A stretch of DNA of 7,699 bases from a bacterium (GTDB lineage Bacteria > JAMCPX01). The notes under the pieces were generated by a model. The model worked only from the letters and a program-made list of their open reading frames with translations. It was not told the origin of the DNA and ran no database searches. Shown here piece after piece: positions 1 through 5,920 of this stretch. Position 1 is the first letter of the stretch, and each line of letters begins with the position of its first letter. The stretch spans positions 1 through 7,699 of the forward strand of contig JAKAHI010000057.1 of NCBI GenBank assembly GCA_021815065.1. The letters run 5' to 3'. The translations under genes were made by a program, and so were the position numbers.

Positions 1-1
1 G

Positions 2-100
2 AGGAAGGCTGCGGTAAAAGGGCTGAAACGCCGGTACAGCGCCGCAAAGATCAAGAAGCACGACATCGATTTTGTATTCTCGGACAATACGGAATACTGA
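2..100 (+). CDS. C-terminal fragment of an unidentified protein
   Basis: The window opens inside a gene. The frame starting at base 2 is open for 32 codons and ends in TGA at 98-100. The visible tail is very basic in its first two thirds (RKAAVKGLKRR, then AAKIKKHD) and ends in an acidic/aromatic stretch (SDNTEY). Codon choice in this frame resembles the confident genes, with many C- or G-ending codons, which favours it over frame 1, which is also open here. The start and the domain that would define a function lie upstream. I do not recognise the family. A nucleic-acid-binding protein is conceivable from the charge, but nothing confirms it. Confidence 0.55.
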   Translation, partial: RKAAVKGLKRRYSAAKIKKHDIDFVFSDNTEY

Positions 101-121
101 TTCCCGGCCGCTATCGCCAGG

Positions 122-171
122 TTAACCCGAATAATGCAATAAGGAGGTTTACTTATTCGCTCAATCCCGCG
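122..171 (+). repeat. Left arm of the inverted repeat
   Basis: It contains three blocks that pair with the right arm: 122-137, 138-151 and 163-171. Block two includes AAGGAGG at 141-147, pointing inward on the plus strand. No plausible ATG, GTG or TTG start follows it at normal distance. Confidence 0.7.
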
Positions 172-189
172 ATCCACCTGATATCTATA

Positions 190-207
190 CGTTTCCTTAT
201 AGAAACG
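190..207 (+). other. Small perfect hairpin in the element centre
   Basis: CGTTTC at 190-195 pairs perfectly with GAAACG at 202-207 around the six-base loop CTTATA. No T-run follows, so it does not look like a terminator. It could be part of a folded RNA made from the element. Confidence 0.35.
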
Positions 208-228
208 AGCTTTAAGTCCTCTGTATGT

Positions 229-306
229 TTATATGCAATTACCCGGTATGGTTTCCTCATCGGATTTTCGAAGAATACCTTTATCTGACGCGGGATTATC
301 GCTCAT
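229..306 (-). CDS. Possible 25-residue peptide inside the repeat element
   Basis: On the minus strand an ATG at 306-304 follows AAGGAGG by eight bases, an excellent ribosome-binding arrangement. The frame runs 25 codons to TAA at 231-229. The peptide begins MSDNPASDKG and is hydrophilic, rich in Asp, Glu, Lys and Arg, with no membrane segment and one Cys near the end. A two-codon frame (ATG CAA TGA) starts five bases earlier and its stop overlaps this start as ATGA. I recognise no family. The ribosome site lies within the inverted repeat, so it may exist for structural reasons and the frame may be chance. Confidence 0.25.
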   Translation of the reverse strand: MSDNPASDKGILRKSDEETIPGNCI

Positions 307-348
307 TGCATAAACCTCCTTATTTTACAATCGCATTTTTCGGGTTAA
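289..348 (-). repeat. Right arm of the inverted repeat
   Basis: It is the reverse complement of the left arm in three blocks (289-297, 311-324, 333-348), separated by 13 and 8 unpaired bases. Read on the minus strand it also carries AAGGAGG (321 down to 315), again pointing inward. On the plus strand this is CCTCCTT, the same sequence as the anti-Shine-Dalgarno end of 16S rRNA. Confidence 0.7.
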
Positions 349-356
349 ATGCATAT

Positions 357-370
357 ATTGACGGGTCAAT
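357..370. promoter_or_regulatory. Palindrome ATTGACGGGTCAAT in the serS leader
   Basis: Six-base arms (ATTGAC and GTCAAT) match perfectly around a central GG, 22 bases before the serS start codon. It could be an operator, or part of a -35 element because it contains TTGACG. No convincing -10 box lies 16-18 bases downstream: TAATCA at 381-386 is a poor match. Its placement between the repeat element and serS fits a control site, but no regulator can be named. Confidence 0.25.
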
Positions 371-392
371 TTAACAATGCTAATCAAACAGC

Positions 393-1676
393 ATGCTTGA
401 CATAAAAGTATTGCGGGAAAACAAAAAACTCGTCGAAGATGCACTTGCCAAGAGAGGAATGAATCTATCCCTGAAGGTTTTCTACGAAAAGGACGAGAGA
501 AGGCTTGAACTCCTGAGGAAGGTCGAAGATCTCAAACACACAAGGAACCTCATTTCAAAAGACATCGGCGTCAAAAAATCAAAGTCTGAAGACGCAAACG
601 TACTATTGCAGGAAGTGAAATCGATAGGCGCAGAGATAGACGAGGTTCACCATTCACTCGATGAGCTGGAGAAAGAACTGAATGATTTCGTTCTGACGAT
701 ACCCAACATGCCGCATTCCTCCGTTGTTTACGGCAGGACGAGCGAGGACAATCCCGTGGTAAAGACCTGGGGTGAGAAAAAAGAATTTCCGTTTACCCCT
801 TATGCGCACGATGACCTTGCCATTCGGCTCGACATCATCGACTTCGAGAAAGGTGCAAAGATTGCCGCATCCGGTTTTTCCGTTTCAAAAGGGCCCGGTG
901 CCTTACTCGAGAGGGCACTGATCAATTTTTTTCTCGATGTGCATACGAAAGAGCAGGGATATACGGAGGTTTATATTCCGTTTATCGTGAACGGCAATAG
1001 CATGACCGGTACCGGGCAGCTCCCGAAGTTCAAAGAGGACCTTTTTAAAATCGAGGGGGAAGACCTGTATCTGATCCCTACATCGGAGGTACCCATCACG
1101 AATATCCATGCAAAAGAGATCCTTGAAAGAACAGCACTGCCGAAATATTACACCGCCTATTCGCCCTGTTTCAGAAAGGAAGCCGGCTCCTACGGAAAGG
1201 ATACAAAAGGATTGATACGGCAGCACCAGTTTAACAAGGTGGAGATTGTGAAGCTCGTGGAGCCCGGGTCTTCGTACCAGGAGCTTGAGTCTCTGCTGGA
1301 GGATGCGGAGGAATTGTTGAAGCGTTTAAAACTGCCGTACAGGGTCGTCAATCTTTGTTCCGGGGATCTCGGTTTTTCTGCAGCCAAGACCTACGATATC
1401 GAAGTCTGGCTCCCGGGACAAAACGAGTACAGAGAGATATCGTCCTGCAGCAATTTCGAAGATTTTCAGGCGCGGAGAGCAGGCATAAAATACCGGCCTT
1501 CAAAAGGAGAAAAGCCTGCGTATGTCCATACGCTGAACGGCTCGGGACTCGCAGTCGGAAGAACGGTTGTCGCGATCCTCGAAAACTATCAGCAGGAAGA
1601 TCAGAGCGTCATCATACCGGATGTCTTGCGTCCGTATATGAATGGTGTTACGGTTTTAAAACCAGTAGAAAAGTAA
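393..1676 (+). CDS. serS: Seryl-tRNA synthetase
   Basis: This cytoplasmic class II aminoacyl-tRNA synthetase charges tRNA-Ser with serine using ATP. Its 427 residues are the normal bacterial length. Residues 1 to about 105 form the charged helical hairpin (coiled-coil arm) that grips the long variable arm of tRNA-Ser. The catalytic domain follows. Motif 1 lies around 168-200. The serine-binding TSE is at 230-232. Motif 2 runs from PCFRKEAGSYG (258-268), with Arg261 and Glu263, through RQHQFNKVE (276-284). Motif 3 is LNGSGLAVGRT (381-391), with Arg390. MLDIKVLREN is the typical family N-terminus and fixes the start, although no clear Shine-Dalgarno precedes it: the 40 bases upstream hold no AGGA or GGAG. 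The gene appears intact. Its partner tRNA-Ser lies just downstream. Confidence 0.97.
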   Translation: MLDIKVLRENKKLVEDALAKRGMNLSLKVFYEKDERRLELLRKVEDLKHTRNLISKDIGVKKSKSEDANVLLQEVKSIGAEIDEVHHSLDELEKELNDFVLTIPNMPHSSVVYGRTSEDNPVVKTWGEKKEFPFTPYAHDDLAIRLDIIDFEKGAKIAASGFSVSKGPGALLERALINFFLDVHTKEQGYTEVYIPFIVNGNSMTGTGQLPKFKEDLFKIEGEDLYLIPTSEVPITNIHAKEILERTALPKYYTAYSPCFRKEAGSYGKDTKGLIRQHQFNKVEIVKLVEPGSSYQELESLLEDAEELLKRLKLPYRVVNLCSGDLGFSAAKTYDIEVWLPGQNEYREISSCSNFEDFQARRAGIKYRPSKGEKPAYVHTLNGSGLAVGRTVVAILENYQQEDQSVIIPDVLRPYMNGVTVLKPVEK

Positions 1677-1740
1677 GAAGTTGTCTTTCTTATTCTCCCT
1701 TAAAGATAAGACGGATAGAACAAAAACATATATATGACTT

Positions 1741-1827
1741 GGAGAGGTGGCCGAGCGGCTGAAGGCAACCGCCTGCTAAGCGGTTTTCGTCGAAAGGCGA
1801 ACGTGAGTTCGAATCTCACCCTCTCCG
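1741..1827 (+). tRNA. tRNA-Ser, anticodon GCU
   Basis: A full class II tRNA cloverleaf is present. The acceptor stem GGAGAGG (1741-1747) pairs with CCTCTCC (1820-1826), and G1827 is the discriminator base expected for bacterial tRNA-Ser. The anticodon stem ACCGC/GCGGT (1768-1772, 1780-1784) encloses CTGCTAA with anticodon GCT at 1775-1777, reading AGC and AGU codons. The long variable arm TTCGTC-GAAA-GGCGAA (1786-1801, one G-U pair) marks a serine tRNA. The T arm GTGAG-TTCGAAT-CTCAC covers 1803-1819. CCA is not encoded. It lies 64 bases after serS on the same strand. A TATATA at 1729-1734 could be a -10 box, but no good -35 accompanies it, so co-transcription with serS is possible. Confidence 0.97.
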
Positions 1828-1889
1828 TATTTTATAAGGTACCGATGTGTGCGTCCGGATGTGAGGTCAAGAGGAAAGGGGGTACAAAG

Positions 1890-3287
1890 ATGTTTAGACA
1901 GACAGCTCTCATACTTTTTATGATGTTCTTCATAATTTCGTTTTCGACCTGTAGTAGCAGCAAAACCGGTGTTCCCTATAAAGCATTGCACGCCGATGGT
2001 CAGTGGATAAAAGATTCGCAGGGAAGGGTCGTTATTCTCAGGGGCATAAATGCCGGGGGCGACAGCAAGATACCGCCGTTCATACCATTCGCATCAGAGG
2101 CGAGTGCCGCACAGATAAAAAGCTGGGGCATGAATTTTGTACGGTATGTTACGGTATGGGAAGGACTGGAACCTACCGAAGGTGTCTACGATACTGCCTA
2201 TCTCGATGACATGGCGAACCGGGTAAACTGGCTTACTTCAAGGGGCATCTATGTTTTTATCGATATGCACCAGGATCTTTTTGCAAGGGAATTTTGCGGA
2301 GACGGTGCTCCACAGTGGGCATCGACGGGTGATCCGTCACAGCTTGCCGTTCCCTGCGGACAAAACTGGTTTTTGAATTACCCCTCGCCTCCTGTCGAGC
2401 AATCGTTTACCAGGTTCTGGACCGACACGACGTTGCAGTCGCATTTCATCGATGCGTTCAAACTGATTGCACAGAAATTCAGGAACAACAGCATGGTTGT
2501 TGGCTATGAGTTGTTCAACGAGCCGTGGAACGGAAATTTTACCGGTTCGACGTTCGAGAAGTACTACCTCGCTCCCTTTTATCAAAAGGTCATTGACGCC
2601 ATCAGGACCGAAGACCCGGGCGCCATGATATTTTTCGAGCCCTATGTCCTGACCGGCGGAATACCCCAGAGTAATCTGCCATCATTGCAGAGGAGCAATC
2701 TTGTTTATGCACCCCATTTCTATGCGATCGGCGTGACGACGGGCGGCACTACAAATATCACCGCTGCCATCAACGGCATTGATCAGGATCTTACGCAGGT
2801 GCAGCAAAAGGCACAAGCACTTGGAACGCCGGAAATACTCGGGGAATTCGGTGCAGCCCCCACAACCACCGGTACAGCCCTGATCCAGGGTTACTATGAC
2901 ATGCTGGACAAACACCTGATGGGCGGGACAATCTGGGACTACGCTGTAGCTGATACGTGGAACAACGAAGGTATGAGTCTTGTCAACGCGGATTTGAGTG
3001 AGAGGCCCTATGTGAACGCTGTCGTACGGCCCTACCCTATGGCAATAGCAGGCATCCCGACCCTGATAAGCTTCAGCACGACCACCAATGACTTCAGACT
3101 GGAATTTGAAGAGGATGGTGTTACCGCACCGACAGTTATCTACATTCCCCCAAGGGTTTATCCTGCAGGTATTTCCGTACAGACAAGCGACGGTGTTTAT
3201 GTTACGGACACCGCGTCAAGCGAGCTCTACTTCACGGCCACAAGCAGCGTACAGAAACACTGGATTGATATTACGCCTGCACCATAA
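1890..3287 (+). CDS. GH5 endoglycoceramidase-like glycoside hydrolase, probable lipoprotein
   Basis: This 465-residue retaining beta-glycosidase belongs to the GH5 (cellulase) superfamily. Endoglycoceramidases cut the bond between the oligosaccharide and the ceramide of glycosphingolipids. Visible marks are LRGINAGGDSK (50-60), DMHQDLF (125-131, typical of the endoglycoceramidase branch), NEP with acid/base Glu211 (210-212), APHFY with His276 (275-279), and GEFG with nucleophile Glu319 (318-321). Residues about 381-465 look like the beta-sandwich C-terminal domain of these enzymes. The N-terminus is a hydrophobic export signal ending FST-Cys21, a loose lipobox, so a lipid-anchored protein is likely. 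The start at 1890 has an AGGAAAGGGGGT site seven bases or so upstream. A longer frame from 1734 would overlap the tRNA and is rejected. The substrate is inferred, not shown: a glucosylceramidase-type or other lipid-linked glycoside activity is possible. Confidence 0.85.
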   Translation: MFRQTALILFMMFFIISFSTCSSSKTGVPYKALHADGQWIKDSQGRVVILRGINAGGDSKIPPFIPFASEASAAQIKSWGMNFVRYVTVWEGLEPTEGVYDTAYLDDMANRVNWLTSRGIYVFIDMHQDLFAREFCGDGAPQWASTGDPSQLAVPCGQNWFLNYPSPPVEQSFTRFWTDTTLQSHFIDAFKLIAQKFRNNSMVVGYELFNEPWNGNFTGSTFEKYYLAPFYQKVIDAIRTEDPGAMIFFEPYVLTGGIPQSNLPSLQRSNLVYAPHFYAIGVTTGGTTNITAAINGIDQDLTQVQQKAQALGTPEILGEFGAAPTTTGTALIQGYYDMLDKHLMGGTIWDYAVADTWNNEGMSLVNADLSERPYVNAVVRPYPMAIAGIPTLISFSTTTNDFRLEFEEDGVTAPTVIYIPPRVYPAGISVQTSDGVYVTDTASSELYFTATSSVQKHWIDITPAP

Positions 3288-3333
3288 TGAGAGGGACAGT
3301 AATAGCGAGAAATCATAAACAGATGATGCGGTT

Positions 3334-3356
3334 GTACCGGCAGGTAATGCCGGTAC
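3334..3356 (+). terminator. Perfect 9-bp hairpin between the GH5 and TonB receptor genes
   Basis: GTACCGGCA (3334-3342) pairs perfectly with TGCCGGTAC (3348-3356) around the loop GGTAA, 47 bases after the GH5 stop. It is a strong GC-rich stem in the right place for a terminator. The following bases, GTAGTATGGC, have no T-run, so it is not a canonical intrinsic terminator. It could equally be an mRNA-stabilising hairpin, a REP-like unit or an operator. Confidence 0.4.
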
Positions 3357-3416
3357 GTAGTATGGCTTTCATAGAGTTGCAGCATAAGATCGGATTGAGA
3401 TTTCATTATTTTTCAT

Positions 3417-3424
3417 AAAGGAGG
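3417..3424 (+). promoter_or_regulatory. Strong ribosome-binding site of the TonB receptor gene
   Basis: AAAGGAGG matches the 16S rRNA anti-Shine-Dalgarno very well and sits ten bases before the ATG at 3435, fixing that start. No convincing -35/-10 pair was found in the gap before it. Confidence 0.75.
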
Positions 3425-3434
3425 TTTTACAAGC

Positions 3435-5777
3435 ATGAAGCGATGGATCATTTCTTTCCTTTTGTTCGCTCTGGCAGCAAGCAGTACGGTTTTTGCTGCA
3501 CAACCAATCATATCATTCAAATTTTTTCATAAACCCATACTGACTGCACTCCCTGGAGAGCCGTTAAATGTTTCTGCAACAATAGACCCTGCCGGAAGGG
3601 TCGCTTATGCATCCTTACTCTACAAATCGCCGTCCGATACCTTTTATAAGGCCATATTTTTAAAACGTACGTCGGGTGATACGTTTGCAGGCACGATACC
3701 GTCGATGGACATCAATCCGCCCAAGCTCATGTACTATATCAACGTTGTGGACACGAACGGACAGTCCCATGTATTATTCATGGGCCCGAACAACCCCCAG
3801 ATAGTGGATATCGGAGAGGCCAATGTGCAATCCGCAGAAGAAGCATCAGCCATGGAACAGGAGCTCGCACTGTTCAGCTCCGAAGACGTGGTTTACTCTG
3901 CCGCAAAGCATAAGCAGAAGATCACACAGGCGCCTGCCGCAATCAGTGTTATTACCGCCAATGACATAAAGTACAGTGCGGGTATTTCGCTTTCCGATGT
4001 GTTCAGGACTGTTCCCGGTATGGACGTCGAATATATAAATCCATCCTATCCCATATTTAACGAACGGGGGTACGGCACCGAGAAGAACAACCGTATGCTG
4101 GTGCTGCTAAACGGCAGGGTGTTGAACAACACGCTGTTCGGTCCAACCTTCATAGAGGATCTGCCCGTTCCGCTGAGCGAGATCGGAAGGATAGAGGTCA
4201 TTCGGGGCGCCAGTTCTTCATTGTATGGTGCCGATGCTGTTACCGGTATCATCAGTATAACGACAAAAAAGCCGGAACAGACACCGACGTTCATAGTTTC
4301 TGGTATCGGCGGTTTAACCACGGAACAGCCTGCCAAATTTATCGGTAATTACGATACCTCTGTTATTGCGCAAGGGGAAACAAGCTCGACCGGGTTCATT
4401 GCCAGTGCCGGGTATAAGCACCTTGCCGATTTCTCCGACCCCAACAAAACAGCCCTCGATCTTCCGAGGGCATGGCTTTATATTGACCATACGTTCTCCC
4501 ATGACCTTAAGACCTCGTTTGAGGGAGGCTGGGACAGACCCAATTTTGAGCTTTTTACGGATTTAAATATTTTCAACGCAAGTTTTCAGGAGAATTACCT
4601 GAAGGCGGATGTAGATTATAAAGGCCTGAAAGCGGATGTTTACTGGAACAGGTTCTATACGACAATCCCGATGAACGTATCGTTTTTGGGTGCATCATTA
4701 AGCCTTTTCCCGTCGGATTTCAGCGGTACAACGAACAGCTACAACCTCGATCTCCAGTATAACCTGCCTAAAATCCCGTACAACAAACTTATTGTCGGAC
4801 TGAATACGAATTATAATGCCTACGACTATCCGCTGCTCCTGACCAATTACAACGGGATTGATCTGTCAAAAGAATTCATTTACGGCGGTTTCTTGCACGA
4901 CGAAGTCGGACCGTTTTACAATTTTGTGCTCACCCTCGACGGCAGATACGATCATTTTTCTGTTACCCAGCCCGGAGTCAGCTACAGGGCCAACCTGAGT
5001 TATTCGATAACGCCGGAGCAGACCATACGTTTGTCCTATGGCACCGCATTCAGAAAACCCATTTATATGGAGGCGCAGTTCATGCCGGTTACCAACCCAT
5101 TGCCCGGTATCATATCCCCGCCTATTCTCGGCAATCCATACCTTAAAAACGAACAGATCCGCTCCACGGAGTTTGGGTATATAGGACAATGGGGGACACA
5201 CGTCAGGACAGAACTGACGGCCTATTATCAGGAGTTATTGAACATGATTAATTTTTCGCTTCTCTCCAGCCCCATGAGGCTGCTGTTCGTCAACGCTGCC
5301 CCGCGGTATGTAGCGCACGGCGGCGAGGCCGGTATCGAGTATGAGCCCATACAGCAGATCAAGATGTTCGCAAACTATTCGTATATTCTGCGGGAAGACA
5401 GCATAGGGTCCTCGGTTGCGAACTACTCGACCGAGAAATTCAATGCCGGTGTGCGCTATGCACTGGCGCATAAGTTTTTTATAAACGTCGACGGGGACTA
5501 TGTTTCCGCAAAGGTGGCGTCGCTGACCAATCCGGCCACAGCATACACCACGGATGTTATGACCCTGCCGTCATATTTTATCGTTAACACAAAAGTGGGG
5601 TATACGCTGATCGAAAAAAGGCTGGAGATCGGCGCTTATGTGTTCAACATGTTCAACGACATCCATCATGAGTTTCCGTATATACAAACATCGAATGCCT
5701 CTTTGACGCAAACCAACACCTTCGGCGGTGAAGCAATAGGCAGGATGCTGATGGTTTATGCAAATATATACTTTTGA
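3435..5777 (+). CDS. TonB-dependent outer-membrane receptor with N-terminal extension
   Basis: This 780-residue outer-membrane transporter would import a ligand using energy passed from TonB-ExbB-ExbD. A Sec signal peptide covers residues 1-21 (cleavage near TVFA/AQ). Residues about 25-127 form an extra beta-rich, perhaps Ig-like, domain that ordinary receptors lack. A linker follows, with ALFSSEDVVYSAAK (145-158) in the usual pre-plug position. The plug spans about 162-280: QAPAAISVITANDI (165-178), the conserved arginine turn NERGYG (209-214), LLNGR (224-228), and IEVIRGASSSLYGADAVTG (253-271). The rest is the beta-barrel, ending in the aromatic-rich strand MVYANIYF with terminal Phe. No classic N-terminal TonB box is evident. 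The ligand cannot be read from the sequence; siderophore, cobalamin, metal or sugar are all possible. It sits 147 bases after the hydrolase gene on the same strand. Confidence 0.92.
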   Translation: MKRWIISFLLFALAASSTVFAAQPIISFKFFHKPILTALPGEPLNVSATIDPAGRVAYASLLYKSPSDTFYKAIFLKRTSGDTFAGTIPSMDINPPKLMYYINVVDTNGQSHVLFMGPNNPQIVDIGEANVQSAEEASAMEQELALFSSEDVVYSAAKHKQKITQAPAAISVITANDIKYSAGISLSDVFRTVPGMDVEYINPSYPIFNERGYGTEKNNRMLVLLNGRVLNNTLFGPTFIEDLPVPLSEIGRIEVIRGASSSLYGADAVTGIISITTKKPEQTPTFIVSGIGGLTTEQPAKFIGNYDTSVIAQGETSSTGFIASAGYKHLADFSDPNKTALDLPRAWLYIDHTFSHDLKTSFEGGWDRPNFELFTDLNIFNASFQENYLKADVDYKGLKADVYWNRFYTTIPMNVSFLGASLSLFPSDFSGTTNSYNLDLQYNLPKIPYNKLIVGLNTNYNAYDYPLLLTNYNGIDLSKEFIYGGFLHDEVGPFYNFVLTLDGRYDHFSVTQPGVSYRANLSYSITPEQTIRLSYGTAFRKPIYMEAQFMPVTNPLPGIISPPILGNPYLKNEQIRSTEFGYIGQWGTHVRTELTAYYQELLNMINFSLLSSPMRLLFVNAAPRYVAHGGEAGIEYEPIQQIKMFANYSYILREDSIGSSVANYSTEKFNAGVRYALAHKFFINVDGDYVSAKVASLTNPATAYTTDVMTLPSYFIVNTKVGYTLIEKRLEIGAYVFNMFNDIHHEFPYIQTSNASLTQTNTFGGEAIGRMLMVYANIYF

Positions 5778-5826
5778 TTGACGGCTGCCTGAGGATTGCC
5801 GCCGATGCCGTTCTCTTGCAATTTTG

Positions 5827-5845
5827 AAAGGATATGGTATCCTTT
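5827..5845 (+). other. AT-rich 8-bp hairpin after the TonB receptor gene
   Basis: AAAGGATA (5827-5834) pairs perfectly with TATCCTTT (5838-5845) around TGG, 49 bases after the receptor stop. It is weak in GC and is followed by GCCTCAT rather than a T-run, so a terminator role is doubtful. It is the only hairpin of note in the first half of this 143-base gap. Confidence 0.3.
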
Positions 5846-5875
5846 GCCTCATACAACAGGGATGATGTCACATCC

Positions 5876-5902
5876 TTGATAACGGCCTGCATCGATTATC
5901 AA
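5876..5902. promoter_or_regulatory. Dyad TTGATAA-N13-TTATCAA before the fusion-protein gene
   Basis: Two perfect seven-base inverted half-sites are separated by 13 bases, ending 18 bases before the ATG at 5921 and just ahead of the ribosome site AAAGGAGG (5909-5916). It could bind a dimeric repressor or form a hairpin controlling translation. Half-sites resemble FNR-type TTGAT, but the spacing is too wide for that family, so no regulator is assigned. Confidence 0.3.
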
Positions 5903-5920
5903 TAGGATAAAGGAGGCTTT

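Larger units (their letters stand above)
122..348. mobile_element. MITE-like inverted-repeat element upstream of serS
   Basis: Two arms face each other across a 117-base centre. Bases 122-137 match the reverse complement of 333-348 at 15 of 16 positions (TTAACCCGAATAATGC against TTAACCCGAAAAATGC). Bases 138-151 match 311-324 perfectly (AATAAGGAGGTTTA). Bases 163-171 match 289-297 perfectly (AATCCCGCG). The right arm has eight extra bases (325-332) and the segments 152-162 and 298-310 do not pair. Both ends carry TTAA, which could be part of the repeat or a duplicated target. No transposase is encoded, so this would be a non-autonomous element. An alternative is a large structured leader RNA for serS. 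The repeats are seen directly; mobility is inferred. Confidence 0.5.

Noticed and set aside
1..288. Frame 1 is open from the window start into the repeat element
   Set aside because: Frame 2 has far more natural protein and codon composition up to its stop at 100. Frame 1 then runs through the inverted repeat, which argues against coding.
1677..1740. Terminator between serS and the tRNA
   Set aside because: Only short AT-rich complementarity (TCTTAT with ATAAGA) with a 12-base loop is present, and no T-run follows.
1734..1889. Extension of the GH5 reading frame back to an ATG at 1734, or to an ATG at 1845
   Set aside because: The 1734 start would translate straight through the tRNA-Ser gene. 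The 1845 start lacks a ribosome site and puts a basic stretch before the export signal. The 1890 ATG has a good ribosome site and begins the signal peptide.
3377..3419. TTGCAG (3377) or TTGAGA (3395) as -35 boxes for the TonB receptor gene
   Set aside because: The nearest -10-like sequences, CATTAT (3404) and CATAAA (3414), give spacers of 21 and 13 bases respectively, outside the normal range.
3421..3431. Similarity of GAGGTTTTAC before the TonB receptor gene to the repeat-element end
   Set aside because: The match is limited to a Shine-Dalgarno and a few T residues. No TTAACCCGA end is nearby, so it is not another copy.
5864..5874. Palindrome GATGTCACATC as a CRP-type site
   Set aside because: It lacks the TGTGA-N6-TCACA spacing, and an 11-base odd-centred palindrome is common by chance.
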